Source: Serendipita indica DSM 11827 (lineage: Eukaryota; Basidiomycota; Agaricomycetes; Sebacinales; Serendipitaceae). Taken from it: 64,000 bases of DNA. Numbering within the stretch: the stretch's first letter is position 1; each line of letters begins with the position of its first letter. Made by a program: the position numbers and the translations under genes. The stretch lies in contig CAJVGD010000018.1 of assembly GCA_910890315.1 (NCBI GenBank), positions 434,001-498,000 of the forward strand, given 5' to 3'. Below, piece by piece: positions 11,730-22,944 of the stretch. The notes beneath the pieces are model-generated. The model saw only the letters and a program-made list of their open reading frames with translations, had not been told where the DNA came from and ran no database searches.

Positions 11730-12860
11730 ATGAACCCAAGGGGGACAACTGGACGCGCCAACTATGTCAAACTTTACGCCGCGACAAACATCATTCGCGC
11801 AGTAGCCATGTTCGGGATACACCTCGGTCGAGCAGTTGGATATCTTGATCCCATCGAGCCACCACACGAGACGCTCGTCGTCCCTTCAACCAGAGGCAAC
11901 CGCACCATCCAGATTCGCGTCTATAGAAACAAGGCTGCTCAAGAACTCACAACTGGCCTCTCTGCGGTCCATTTCAACTGGCACGGTAAGAACCATCATT
12001 CCAATTGGCTAGGCTACCAGCTGAAGATCCCAGGCTCGGGGTGGATTCTCCCCCTCCAAGGTCAGAATGGAGCGCTCATTCGCGCTATAATGAGCAGCCC
12101 ACTTCTGAATGACAGGGAGTACCCAGTGACGTTTCTCGACTGCTCTTATGCGCTCTCCCCGGAACACCCATCACCAGCCGACGCAGAGGATGGACGAGAT
12201 GCATACGACTATGTCGTCCAACACGCCGAAGAGCTTCGTGTTGATCTTGACCGTATTACATTCTCAGGATTTAGTGCAGGTGGAACTGTTGGACTTGGGT
12301 TGGCGGTCAAGTTGTGCGCAGAGCAGCGCGAAGCCCATATAACGTCCAACTCTACAGAACCATTTACCACATTTCCAGTCAAGGGGATGACTGTACTCTA
12401 CCCCGTCGTGACTTGGTTAGGCGAACGGGTCAAAGTTCCACAACCGTGGGTGAAGACATGGCCGGGCACGGGGAACCCAGAGTTTGTAGACGATATGATC
12501 ATTGCCTCCCACTTCTTTTCTCCAACGCTTTCTTCTGGCCTGACACCCGAACAGGAGGAGCAACGCAAGGACGAGCTACGACGACGGCCAGAGATATCAC
12601 CTGCTTGCGCTAAGACGGAAGATTTTCCACCTATATTCAACCTGTATACTGCGGAGTATGATCATCTACATCTGAGGGCCGAAGAACTGAGACGACGGCT
12701 TGTGGCGGAGGGAAAAGAAGTTGGCGGGCGGATCGTTAAGGGCGTTGGACACGGATGGGATCTCGAAGTCATGAAGGGCCAAGTTGGATACGAAGACAGA
12801 ATCGATGCATACGAAGATACGATTCGCATGATTGCCCAAGTTGGAGGGATAATAGGATGA
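11730..12860 (+). CDS. alpha/beta hydrolase fold-3 (HSL-type) esterase/lipase
   Basis: Serine hydrolase of the hormone-sensitive-lipase family. A 48-nt intron at 11986-12033 has good GT-AG borders; removing it creates the oxyanion motif NWHGSGW. The nucleophile elbow is GFSAG (in FSGFSAGGTVGLGLAV), the acid is the Asp of YTAEYDHLHL, and the base is the His of GVGHGWD, all in the family order. The spliced protein is 360 residues, usual for the family. There is no signal peptide, so it is probably intracellular and acts on short-chain esters or lactones; the substrate is unknown. The intron is a multiple of 3 and has no stop, so retention would give a 16-residue insertion in the oxyanion loop. 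The ATG at 11730 is the first in frame. Confidence 0.85.
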   Translation: MNPRGTTGRANYVKLYAATNIIRAVAMFGIHLGRAVGYLDPIEPPHETLVVPSTRGNRTIQIRVYRNKAAQELTTGLSAVHFNWHGKNHHSNWLGYQLKIPGSGWILPLQGQNGALIRAIMSSPLLNDREYPVTFLDCSYALSPEHPSPADAEDGRDAYDYVVQHAEELRVDLDRITFSGFSAGGTVGLGLAVKLCAEQREAHITSNSTEPFTTFPVKGMTVLYPVVTWLGERVKVPQPWVKTWPGTGNPEFVDDMIIASHFFSPTLSSGLTPEQEEQRKDELRRRPEISPACAKTEDFPPIFNLYTAEYDHLHLRAEELRRRLVAEGKEVGGRIVKGVGHGWDLEVMKGQVGYEDRIDAYEDTIRMIAQVGGIIG

Positions 12861-13182
12861 AGGAACTCGCTATGCTATTCCAAACAATTTTATGTGTTCT
12901 CCTAATTGAGGCAATACTCGTAAACGATCTATACATCCCTTGAAGTCGAAGCATGCCCCAAAGGCATAGGAACATTATCTATATCGCCGTCTGGACCGTG
13001 CGACTCGCCCTTGTCCATATTAAAAGCATTAGGCCTCTTCCATAAATGATACTTCAGACTCAAGTGAAGGCACCGGACCGTGTAGCCAATACGTGTGCTT
13101 CAAAGCCAGCCTTCCACAAAGAGCTCAGGTACAGCTTGGCCTGGTCTTTGTAGGATATATACAGAGCTGATGCTACTCTGTA
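12861..13182. other. intergenic between convergent genes
   Basis: About 320 bp of 3' flanks of the hydrolase and the lectin-like gene. Nothing else seen. Confidence 0.5.
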
Positions 13183-13820
13183 TCAACTGTACCGCAGGGA
13201 CAGGGTGACCCATTCCTTGTTCAGACTGTTCGGCATACAACTAAAGATCGTCACATTGCCGTCCGCTCCTGAAGTAACGTTCGAGCACTGTCGTATATCA
13301 GCTAGTTATCCTTCATCTCATAGAGCTTACCATGCACATATCTTGACCTTTCCACCTATAACTGTTGCGAGGAGCTAATCAGTAAGGATTTCTTGTGATT
13401 TGAGTGATTACGTACTTTGCTACTGCCCATTGCCCGGTTGGTAGGAATTCCCACATTTGATTTATGTTTCCATCGGCGCACTCCCATAATTGAATCGCTG
13501 TTTGGTTCGACTTGATGCCATCGACGACATCCTGCACCGATAAATGAAACTCTGAATGACAGCGCTGAGGAAATGGCACATACAAAACACATTGTGCCGT
13601 TGGCCATGGACAAACGACCGGGCACGCTCTCGGTGTCAATATTCTGAAATTCTTGCCCACCCATGCAATCTGAGAAAGTAAGACGAGCACCATTATAGAA
13701 CCCCGGGGCCGTCAGGCATTTCAACCTGTCTGTGTTAGGTTGAATGAAAGTGAAGGAGCTCGCCGAGGCTCTAGACGCGAGGAGTGATGCCACTAGAAGC
13801 AAATTGGGAGTGAAACGCAT
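13183..13820 (-). CDS. small secreted ricin-B-like (beta-trefoil) protein
   Basis: Four exons (13584-13820, 13416-13531, 13331-13355, 13183-13287) join to 161 codons including the stop. The signal peptide is MRFTPNLLLVASLLASRASA. The mature part carries beta-trefoil features: FTFIQPNTDRLKCLTAPG, then CFDVVDGIKSNQTAIQLWEC followed by INQMWEF (the Q-x-W type signature), and a cysteine-rich tail (GQDMCMCSNVTSG). Ricin-B lectin folds bind galactose-type sugars; here about two of three subdomains can be recognised, so sugar binding is plausible but unproven. The 25-nt third exon is very short; without it the frame is lost. Likely secreted, possibly a wall or host-interaction protein. Confidence 0.75.
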
Positions 13821-14228
13821 ATTGAGGATATTCTGCACGAAGGATGAAGCCAAATAGCAACTATGCAAGGCTTTTATTTGCAGCCATGGTGAGGCTAACA
13901 CACCCCACCGTTTCCCAGAATGTCAGCATAGTGCCCGTGAACCCATGCGACTCCCGCACAACCATGTCAGTTTCCCATGGTTTGGAGGCAAGTTGTTACC
14001 ATTGGACGACCACTACTGCGAGCTCGAGTTCTCGCGCTACGCGTGGTTGAATATACCCTAAATTTGGCGTTGCTCAGTGCACGGCGATGTATCTCGAGGA
14101 TTGAGATCATTTGCTTCACGTTCTGTCTCCATGGACGGACGGCCATTGCGCATCCCGATCGCGGTTCCCATCTGATAATTCAGTGAAGTGAAGTGGGTTT
14201 GCATGCTCAGATGTCATCCAGCGAACAC
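13821..14228. other. intergenic, no gene seen
   Basis: Promoter of the lectin-like gene and 3' flank of LSM6. No supported coding sequence. Confidence 0.5.
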
Positions 14229-14639
14229 TCAAATAGGCTCGCCCGCAGATATGTACAGGACTGCGAACGGTTAGAAGCGCGCCATGAGATTCGCATTCGC
14301 CCACCATTATTCCCTCTTATGAAAGCATCTCCGTATCTGTTTGTAATCACACCGTTTACGTGCTCCTCTGTCTGCTCCATCGCAATGTTCATGTATCCAT
14401 CAAGACACTGGAGGACGCCTATAGAAACGCATAATAGTATCAGAGAGTGAAGCCAACCAAGAAATAGTCTCTATTGAACTAGTGACCAAAGTCTGACCTT
14501 TGTAGTCGACGCCAGAAACGAGGCGGACAACGACGCGTTTGCCCACGACTGCTTTCAAAAAGTCGTTTGGGGATCCCTTCGCTACAGGAGCAGACACTGG
14601 TGCTGTCGAGTCGTCTGGAGGACTGTCGTGGTCAGACAT
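14229..14639 (-). CDS. LSM6: U6 snRNA-associated Sm-like protein LSm6
   Basis: Exons 14498-14639, 14305-14418 and 14229-14260 join to 288 nt (95 residues). The spliced protein has the LSm6 blocks SPNDFLKAVVGKRVVVRL, SGVDYKGVLQCLDGYMNIA, MEQTEEHVNGVITNRYGDA and FIRGNNVLYIS, covering Sm1 and Sm2 motifs including the YGDAFIRGNN RNA-binding loop. LSm6 is a subunit of the LSm1-7 (mRNA decapping) and LSm2-8 (U6 snRNP) rings. The N-terminal extension (MSDHDSPPDDSTAPVSAP...) is Ser/Pro-rich and not part of the fold. An upstream in-frame ATG reaches 14726, but it would overlap RAD9's first exon; the inner start gives a more usual length. Confidence 0.92.
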
Positions 14640-14698
14640 CGGAGAGGTCAAGATGTGGTTGCTGCTTGCTTCCAACTTTATCGATCCCAGAACCTTCA
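14640..14698. promoter_or_regulatory. bidirectional promoter of LSM6 and RAD9
   Basis: Only 59 bp separate the two predicted start codons, which point away from each other. Both genes must therefore share a promoter region, or overlap with their 5' leaders. No TATA box is evident. Inference from spacing. Confidence 0.55.
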
Positions 14699-16587
14699 AT
14701 GCAGGCTTCCATCGGTTCATCCTCACTAAAGCGTAAGAAATCTGTGTCTATTACGCACTAAACTCAAGAACGCTCGACGAAAAGCGTTCACCAAGGCGCT
14801 GGCGTGCCTATGTCGATATGGCGATGAAATTACACTTCACGCGACGCCTGAGTGGCTCTCTTTGAGCGTTCTCGGCGTCAATTCCACGTCTTTCTGTCGC
14901 TTTAGGTTCTTTAGGACGTTCTTTGAAAAGGGATACAGGGTTGGCACACCGCCGAAGCCGTCAATGAGAGCGAGAAGAGGCGTGGTTCACGAATGAGAGG
15001 TAGAGGAAATTCGACAGGTCGTAGGGCTCATCATTGGCAAGGTATGTACAAGCTCCAATGCGTGACTTTTCGTTTCTTTATAGAACTGATACTGATGACT
15101 CTTTAGCCACTTTTAACTGTTCTAAGGGGGTCGGGCGTGGACAAGTCAGCTGAAAAGTGTCATCTCGAGTTTATCGAAGGCGTTGAGCCGGGATCATCAA
15201 GCGGTGCCATCGAGAGCGTCGAGACTAGACTCGTGGTCAAACTACACTACAAGCACGGTATGTGTAGGCTACATTCAAATCTGGCTCCCCTCACGACCGA
15301 GATCATACAGGGGTCATCAAGACGCACACGTTCCCCATCTCAGACACAACCTCAGTGCGCTCTCCCACCGCCCCAACAGACGACGAAACAAACAAGCTTC
15401 AAATCGGTGGTCGCACTCTAAAAGAGCTCATCGAACATTTTCCAAGGCCGGACAAGAAATCGAGCGGATACTCAGAGCCAATCCTAATTTGGCAGTTCTT
15501 CGACGACAACGTGACGATGAAAACAGAAGATAGGTGGAATCAAGGCAAGGGTGACTGGATTGGCGGAAAAGCCAAGCGACGTGCCGCAGACGAGGATGAC
15601 GATGATGGAACATTGAGTGCGTCTGACACTGTGCTGGAGGGACCCTCTAACGCGACAAAGTTTACAGCTCTCTCAATAGTCAATTGAGTCTTGCTGGCTC
15701 AGAGTTTGAGTTCTACGACGTGAGCTATGCTCCTGTTACCTTGGCCCTGCACCTTAAAGAGCTCAATGTTGGTTGAATACCTCTGCCGTGCTGGTTGTCT
15801 TACACATCGATAGGCCACGATGGCAGTCGCCGAAGCACTCGGCACCGACGTGGTCGTCCGATTCACATCCAAGGGTGCACCCATTTTCTTCACATTCGAA
15901 CATGCTCTAGGGACTTACAGCGCCTTTTGCGCGCTGTCCACTCGGATCGTACCCGAGAGTGAACACGATGGGGAGCGGCCAATGTCGCACACATCTGCAA
16001 ACACCAACGATGGCAGACACAGAGATACCGATGGTTACACTCCAAGTTCATCAAATCGACTGGTGGACACCTCGAGAAAGCGGATGCGCGAAGAGGGCGA
16101 TGGATACGAAGGGATGCCCGCATCCACTAGAAGAAAGAATGCCCCCTTGAATCACCCTTCGCGCTCAGCGACTCCGTTGGACCTCCACGCACCAAAAGAC
16201 TCTCGTGGAAGAGGCATAGAGGAGCCATCATTCCACAACATTGTGACTTCGACTCCACGTCCAGGTCCTCAGCATCCCAACGGAGACGCAGAGCCATTGT
16301 TCTATCCCGCGTCACAGTCTATTCAGCCTTCACAAGTGCTCAAGGATGCGGGTCTGGATAGCTTAATAAACTTGAGCCAGGCAGAGATACAAGAGATGAT
16401 GATTGTTGATGACGAGGAGTTCACGCCAGTAAGCTCTGGAGGGAGGGTCGACGCGAGACCCAAAGATGGTGGGCGGATGGAGTTTGACAATCTTGACGAA
16501 GCCTTCCCACCAACAACACAAGCGGACTCATTTCCACCCACGCAACGACACCCTTCTGATCAGTTCTCGCCCCTTTTCGACGACTAA
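14699..16587 (+). CDS. RAD9: DNA damage checkpoint clamp subunit Rad9 (9-1-1)
   Basis: Seven exons can be drawn: 14699-14732, 14785-14939, 15018-15041, 15107-15257, 15311-15616, 15661-15767, 15814-16587, summing to 517 codons including the stop. The product begins MQASIGSSSLKPFTKALACL and shows Rad9 blocks in order: RYGDEITLHATPEWLSLSV, FRFFRTFFEKGYR, KPLLTVLRGSG, LVVKLHYKHGVIKTHTFPIS, FEFYDVSYAPVTLALHLKEL, MAVAEALGTDVVVRFTSKG and APIFFTFE. Rad9 forms the PCNA-like Rad9-Rad1-Hus1 clamp loaded at damaged DNA. The C-terminal 200 residues are disordered and rich in Ser/Pro/Asp, as expected for the phosphorylated Rad9 tail. The intron at 14940-15017 has an unusual GTTGGC donor and is the least certain; without it an in-frame stop appears. 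Confidence 0.88.
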
Positions 16588-16691
16588 TACGAGTTTTTCT
16601 GCTCCATTCACTTTGTCCGCTGACGAGCGGAGTTTGGTAGATAAAGCGATGTATATTAGCTTGTAGAATAATTTCACGAGAAGTCATTTGA

Positions 16692-18289
16692 TTACAGCTC
16701 CGCTTTGACCTCCTCTTCGATTCGACGTTCCCAGGCTTCCTCCCCTCCCCCATCTAGAATTATAGCTTGCGTGGATGTCGACACCTTCTGTTCTATCGGA
16801 AATGAGGTAGATGGTGGTGTGGGAAGAACTACCTCGTGGTGCTGTATATCAACTATTTGTAGGTCTTTTGCTGCGACGGCGTTTCCGAGTCCCCAAGCCT
16901 CACTTGCTTGCCTTTCAATCTCCGCCATGACAAGTGCAGCCTCCTTTTGCGCTGAGCTGGGTTTGCCTCGCCCAATACCCGGATGCGGTGATTGACCACC
17001 AGGGCTGAATCTGCTACGCCATGAGTAATCAGATAGATTCCCAAAGGAACCTAGACAGACCGTGTGCTAAAGTGATTCATGTACAGCCTCCTGGCACGAA
17101 TCTTCTTTGCGAATTCGCCTGCCATGTTAGCTGTTGAATGGCCCCTTGAGATGGCTTTGGCCTTTACAATCTCCTCTGTGCCACGACCATTCATCCCTCT
17201 TACATTATTGGCCACGTTCCTCGGTATATACGCGTTCGTACATTCATGCACCAACGCGCTTGCATCCATGGCTATTGGAATCATCTTGTCCGAGTTGCTG
17301 GTATCGCCCAGGATAACGATCTTGCGTCCAGGTATATCGAGCGGTGGTGGCTCGAGTACGGTGCCGTCAGGTAACGAGACTGGCTGGCGCTTTTTGAGGA
17401 GAACAGAGAGGAGAGAGCGTGGGTTACGGTGTCCATTGGCGCGTAGCTGAGCGTCGTTGGCATCAATGGCAGCAATGTACGCTGCGCCGCCGATGCTTGA
17501 TGAGCCTCGTTCGCGGAAGACATAGCCCAGAGAACGCGCTGTATTCGCATCAGAACTGTAAAGAGTAAGAGCAGAGGAAGCGTACTACGATGCGTGACTG
17601 GACCAGCGTCAACGGACCATTCGCCAGCCTCCAAAATATTCCTCCAAAGGCCATCCTCACCCGCGATGAGATCCTGTCCAGCAACTTCGTTTTCGTGCAT
17701 ATCCTCATTTTTGCACCCGGTGGACGGCGCTTCGTCCATTTGCAAGAGTTCGTGCACGGCGAATTTGCCAAAGAGACCCACTTCGGTAATCTGAAGATTG
17801 AAACGGACAAATTTGCGGATCCCAGGTGGTCCATAGACGTGCATCCGTATCGGGGAATGGCTACTTCCACCTGGAGAAAAGGGTGAATCTGTGCCGCCGT
17901 ACATTGCACTTCGTATGAGCGGGATGAGGCCCATAACGTGGTCCACTACCCAATTTGTAAATCTATCAGTCAATTTGAGAAGGATAGGCATACCATGCAT
18001 GTGCGTAATAAAGACACGGTCGATCCTTGCGACGCGCACATTTTGTGAACGCAGAATCTGAGTCTGTGTACCCTCGGCACAATCAATCACTGTTTACATT
18101 GCGCAGATATAGTCAGGTATGCGTTTTAATGACAGAAAATTGGTCGAAAAAGGCCGCACAGTTGAAGCGCCATTAAAACGTACGCCATGAATGCGATTCA
18201 AAGTTGAGCGCGGTCGCTGTACACGCGCGTGAGATCAACGGTCCTCCACCAGAACATGTTCCGAGAAACGTGAGCGACAGCGGTTTCAT
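16692..18289 (-). CDS. ribonuclease Z (tRNase Z, short form)
   Basis: Five exons (18184-18289, 17994-18089, 17589-17945, 17061-17538, 16692-17013) join to 453 codons including the stop. The protein starts MKPLSLTFLGTCSGGGPLIS and has the metallo-beta-lactamase core: IDCAEGTQTQILRS, the zinc motif HMHVDH formed only after splicing across 17946-17993, GPPGIRKFVR, PGRKIVILGDTSNSD, the histidine of ALVHECTNAY, GHSTANMAGEFA and HFSTR. It trims 3' trailers from precursor tRNAs in nucleus and/or mitochondria. Length and absence of a second half-domain point to the ELAC1-like short type. The last 100 residues after HFSTR are poorly conserved and acidic. It is tail-to-tail with RAD9, about 100 bp apart. 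Confidence 0.88.
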
Positions 18290-18358
18290 TCAAAGTTGAC
18301 GTCGGGTTCAAGCCTCAGTATGCTTCATTCGTGAAGTGGACCAGATATACAAATCCAA

Positions 18359-19896
18359 TTAGTTTACATCCTCCCATCTGATCAACGTCTCCAATAATGC
18401 CTTGCTCGTCGTTTCCTGCAGGACCTCGACCTCTTGTGGCGTGATAAACGCTCGCGATCCCCTTTCGGCAAAGATCATCTGGACTGCAGCCGCTCGAATA
18501 CGCTTATGTTGTTGAGATGCCGAAGAAGCAGTCTTTTGTTGCGGGCTCGGATAGAGAATCGTTTCCTCTGTGTCCTGCGTTGGGAGTGGATTGTCGGAGG
18601 GCAGGATGAGTGGGTCCACGGCGATACTGGTTGGTGGTGGAGGTACGGGTTCAGCACCTTGATCTGTCTCCTGACCATTTTTCTCAGCCACTTGCGTTGA
18701 GGGAGCGTGTGGCCGAGGCCAATTCGCGGCCAAATGAAGCAAATGGAACGTTTCCATCTTAATGGTATGTCAGTAATCATAGGATGGCAAGCAGGGCATG
18801 TATACCTCTAATGACCCAACATTGCACGCCGCAAGGTGATCAATCAACCCGGTATTATGATCGGGAAATGAGGTAATGCGCCCTTGTGAAGAGTAAAAGC
18901 TATCCGCAGACGCATTGAGATGCTCGTCCACGACGGGCGTACTTGACGGAAGATGTTCTCGGAGTATCGCTACTAGCTACACGAGTGAGTATAATGCTCC
19001 ATCATTGGGCATTCCACCTACGAGATCGTGAAGAACCGAGTCTGCTCTGACCTGTTCATCATAAGTGGAAATGGCAGCAAGTCAAGAGAGGCGACATACG
19101 GGTTTGGAAATCCGATAGGCATCCATGAAATCAGGTCGAGCCGCATCCAGACCCTCCTCTTGCATAAAATCAAAGTCATAGTTTCTCGTCACGCAAAGCG
19201 ACGTCTTGGGAACCGTCAAGCTGCCCACAGGCAAGTCGTCTACCAACGACCCACAGGAACCAAATCTATCCAACGTATCATGTTTCTCCCTAAAACTCTG
19301 GCAACCTGAACGCACCTAATGACGACCATATCTCCTGCACCCGCTTGATCGAGCACCTCGCGAGCCTCGCGGACAAAGAAATCCATATTGGCCGAGCCCA
19401 TGCCGATACTAACGATACTGACGGGTGTACCCTTGTACGTGCCCGTGATCGTCAAGAATCCACGCTCCGAGTAGAGTTCAAATACGCTCAGAGGTGCGTC
19501 ATTGGCATGCGCGCCGTTGTGGTTCCCGGATACGCCGCTCTCAGCCTGGTCTTGTACGTTTTCGACAGCTTTAGCCGTCGCTTGTCGGTCCAAGTATCGT
19601 CCAATTGTCCTGGCACGCGCTGGATCTCCGACGGTAATCTGGAATATACGTTGGTTTTGCCACGGACCACTGGGAGTGAGACCTACAATGCGATTCGCAA
19701 GTTCTCCAGGTTTGATTCCTAGATGATAAACCCGTCCATCCGCGCTCTTTGGGAAATCTAACGACACGTGAATATCCTTTCCACTCTACTCCCGCTCCAG
19801 ACGACAACGTCGCCACCCAAGAAAAAGCTCGCCACTCCTGGTGAAAATCCTTACAGAATGATAACACGTACTGGCATCACTGATATGTGTTTTCAT
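18359..19896 (-). CDS. uridine phosphorylase-family nucleoside phosphorylase
   Basis: Five exons (19872-19896, 19316-19757, 19100-19265, 18806-18976, 18359-18757) give 400 residues. The first exon is only 25 nt; joined, the start reads MKTHISDANFPKSADGRVYH. Family blocks: VGDPARARTIGRYLD (phosphate/substrate loop), SIGMGSANMDFFVREA, and VVIRFGSCGSL, created by splicing at 19266-19315. Enzymes of this family phosphorolyse uridine or other nucleosides to base and ribose-1-phosphate in pyrimidine salvage. The segment around residues 270-370 is long, with a Pro/Gln/Glu-rich insert (near 18550-18700) not seen in bacterial Udp; substrate may differ. There is no targeting signal, so it is likely cytosolic. 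Confidence 0.85.
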
Positions 19897-20145
19897 CTTT
19901 TACAAATGACCATCAAATATCTCTTTACCCGAGCTGGAAGTGGCTGGATCCAAAAGACGTCAGCCGGATCTCATGGTCTCGGCGCACTACTTGCCCGCCG
20001 CAGGTGACCAATGCGAACCACAAAGTGACGGGAATAATCGGCGGTATATGTGTAGACCAGCGAACAACCAAAAAATACAACACGATATGAAACATATAGT
20101 CACGAGCTCTGGAGGTGGCCAGGCTCGAGTAGGCGGGCAATGGGC

Positions 20146-22578
20146 CTATATCCAATCCCCAACAGACTCTTTCCAACCCTGTGTAACCCTCGACATACCA
20201 GGACCAACAGCTTCCAACGGCGCAATCGTCCACCACATCCCAGGCAAACTCCGCGAAATATCGCGATTCACGCGTCCATTCGCCGTACTGTTCGAACTAT
20301 TGGACGTCGCCTTATCCGTCACACCCTTGATAAACGACGGGTTTGACTTTTTCTCTCCAAGCGAATGCGCACCATCAACGATTGTGCCTACAACAAAGAA
20401 AATATGTTAGATATGGATACGGAAGAGAGAGAAGACGTACCGGGAGGTGGAACGGTCGAGGACCCATCACGCAAGCTCGTCTCCCAATCACTCGGCGCAA
20501 ACGGTGGCAACCCATAATACTCGCCAAAATAGACATGTCGCAAACTCGGCGCGAAAACTTCGTCACTGGAGCCCCCTGTTCCTTCCACGTGGATCGGTAT
20601 TGCACTCCCCATATCGCCAAACTCTTTCCTCGCCGACTCAGAGGTAGAATCATCGAGCGTAAACCGTTTATTCTCCCTCCCGGCCCCCATACTCGTCCTC
20701 GACGTCGTCGGCTCGGACAAGTAATTCGTGAGCATCGGCTTGCCGACGCCGGAACCCACAAACGGAAGGGACGACGCGCTCCTATCCAGGACGCGCTCGA
20801 CATAATACCGCTGTCGATCATAAGGCGACACCCGTTTACTGCCCTCGCCCTTCCAAATCATGAGCGAATCACTCTGCTGGGGGGCCGCAAACGACATGTC
20901 AAACACGAGCGTCTGCAACGACACCATATTCTGGAAATAAGGCACGACCATTTCGAAAAACGCGTCGAAATGCGCCACTTCGACGTTTCCTCCAGGTACA
21001 GCAACAGAGATTCGGAGTGTATGGATGCTCTGCGCAAACTCGGCTTTCATTCCCAACTGCTCCTCGACGTACCCCTCGGGCACGGAAAGCGCGTGGAAAA
21101 TGCCGGCCCACCACCGCTCGGCACCGTATCCAGCTTCAGAGGAGATGGACCCAGACGAACCGACTTCGATCCTCCGACTCGTTGGTATCGGGTTGACATT
21201 TGTAGTCGCCGTGACGTTGGGTGTAGAAGGTTGATGTCCACCAAGACTCCCCTTTCGCGTCTGATACGTCACCGTCCCGTCCGCCATAATGGCCATATCC
21301 GCCTCGTCATCACTACTGTCTCCCTCGATGCCAGCGCCATTATACGGCGGCCGACTCATGAGTCCAAATTCTGCATTCGTCGAGTTTTGCTGAATGCTTC
21401 CATCGGCGTGCAAGCCCAAGTGGCGTAGATTCGCCAGGCGACGGAGGACGAATCCGAGCGTCATGCCTTCGAGCTCCTCTTGGGACCATGCCGGACGCGG
21501 GACGAGTAGATTGAGTGTCGTGAGCGTGGCGAGATTCCGCGTCGTAATAATGCTCGTCATGAAATGACCTGGCCTTGCAAGCATCCCTGGAAGCCCATTC
21601 TCCGTCGCTGTGGGCGGATGGTGCGCAAAAATGGCGTCGAGAACTCCGCCGAATCCGCGAAGAATGTTGCCCGTTTGTCCATAGCTGAGTCCGATTGCAA
21701 AATGTGGGATGGAAACGCGGTTGGGCGAGTTGAACACGCCTTGCGAGTCTGTCCAGCGTGGGCCGACTTCGGCGTGGAAACTGGCTTCCGTGAGCGAGTC
21801 GATGAGTGCACTGTCGCGTGGGTGGAGGGTGCGGGCGGGTTGTGGGGGGACTTGGGGTGGAGTGATAAAGAGGCGTTGGCGCAGGCGGCTAATAAAGCTG
21901 GCCCATATATGAGGTTCCGCGGGGAGAGCGCGGATATCGAGGATGATCGTGTGTAGACAAGGAGACCAGAGGAGTAGGATTCCCGCTTGGATGAAGAAAC
22001 GGGCGAGATTGAGGTCTGTCTGCGCCTGGGATGCTTCAATTTCGCGCGTGATGTATAGTTCCATCACTCTGAAAAACGAGTACTTTAGTACTTGACACGG
22101 GTTGGATGAAGCTCGTGTACCTAGTGTTTGTCAAGCAGCTTCGACGACTGACAAGAACGTCTGCAATGGCCAGACTGCTGACACGCACATGGCGATGGAT
22201 CATGTCACCACATGCGATCCAAATGTCCTTTCGACATGAAACAAAGGCGAGAATGTCGCTCTTGGCGGTCAAGGCGGTGGAGCCTCTGGTGCCGATACCA
22301 AGATTGACAGACTCTCTTCTAGATGAGCTTGTGTAGATATCTGGTGAATCTAGAATCTAGTGGTAAGTTTAAAGATACCACGGGCGATGGATGGACAGAC
22401 CCATGGAATGGAGTGCAGAAGATGTTTGCCAGGATGCGGTTGTAGCGCGTCCCCAGGGTTTTGTATAGGGCTTTAGGGGCGACTGAGGGCTGAGGAGGGG
22501 CTCGAGAATGGCATCGCAAATGCGGACGAGGAGATGCGGCGCAAAGTCGACGGGGAGGGTAGGGCCAGAGTGTTCCAT
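20146..22578 (-). CDS. F-box-like / leucine-rich hypothetical protein
   Basis: Four exons (22401-22578, 22121-22349, 20441-22068, 20146-20387) sum to exactly 759 codons including the stop. The N-terminus MEHSGPTLPVDFAPHLLVRI resembles an F-box-like start (LP..LL.RI), followed by a split segment with DILAFVSCRKDIWIACGD and HRHVRVSSLAIADVLVS. The middle has repeated hydrophobic Leu patterns (NLATLTTLNLLVP, LANLRHLGLHADG, HTLRISVAVPGG) like irregular LRRs, broken by a low-complexity Ser/Asp/Thr insert. A substrate adaptor of an SCF ubiquitin ligase would fit, but this is inference from weak similarity. It is not closely related to the F-box array at 43-52 kb. Confidence 0.65.
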
Positions 22579-22944
22579 TGGGAATTACTGTAATCAGAAC
22601 CTCATTAGCATCCAGACTTGATAAATAAACAGCGCGTCCGCGGTGACATACACAACGACGTTGGTGGAGTGGCTCCCAACGAGTGTCTAGTGTTGATTCC
22701 ACGTTGAATACACTACAAATAGTCTGTAAATTGGTGGCCAAAGAGCAGATCAGAGCAGCCACCCGCTGCGGCCGTTGGGTCCAACGTTGGTCGACTGTCA
22801 TCGCCAGCCACGAATATCTCAACAAGTCTTTCAAGAGGTTAGATTCACACTATTATTCCAACTCCGAAGTATCGGAGCCACCAAATGTTCACAAGTCCGG
22901 CGCCGGCAATTGGTTACCGGCTGCTCCTTCGACCCAACGACGAC

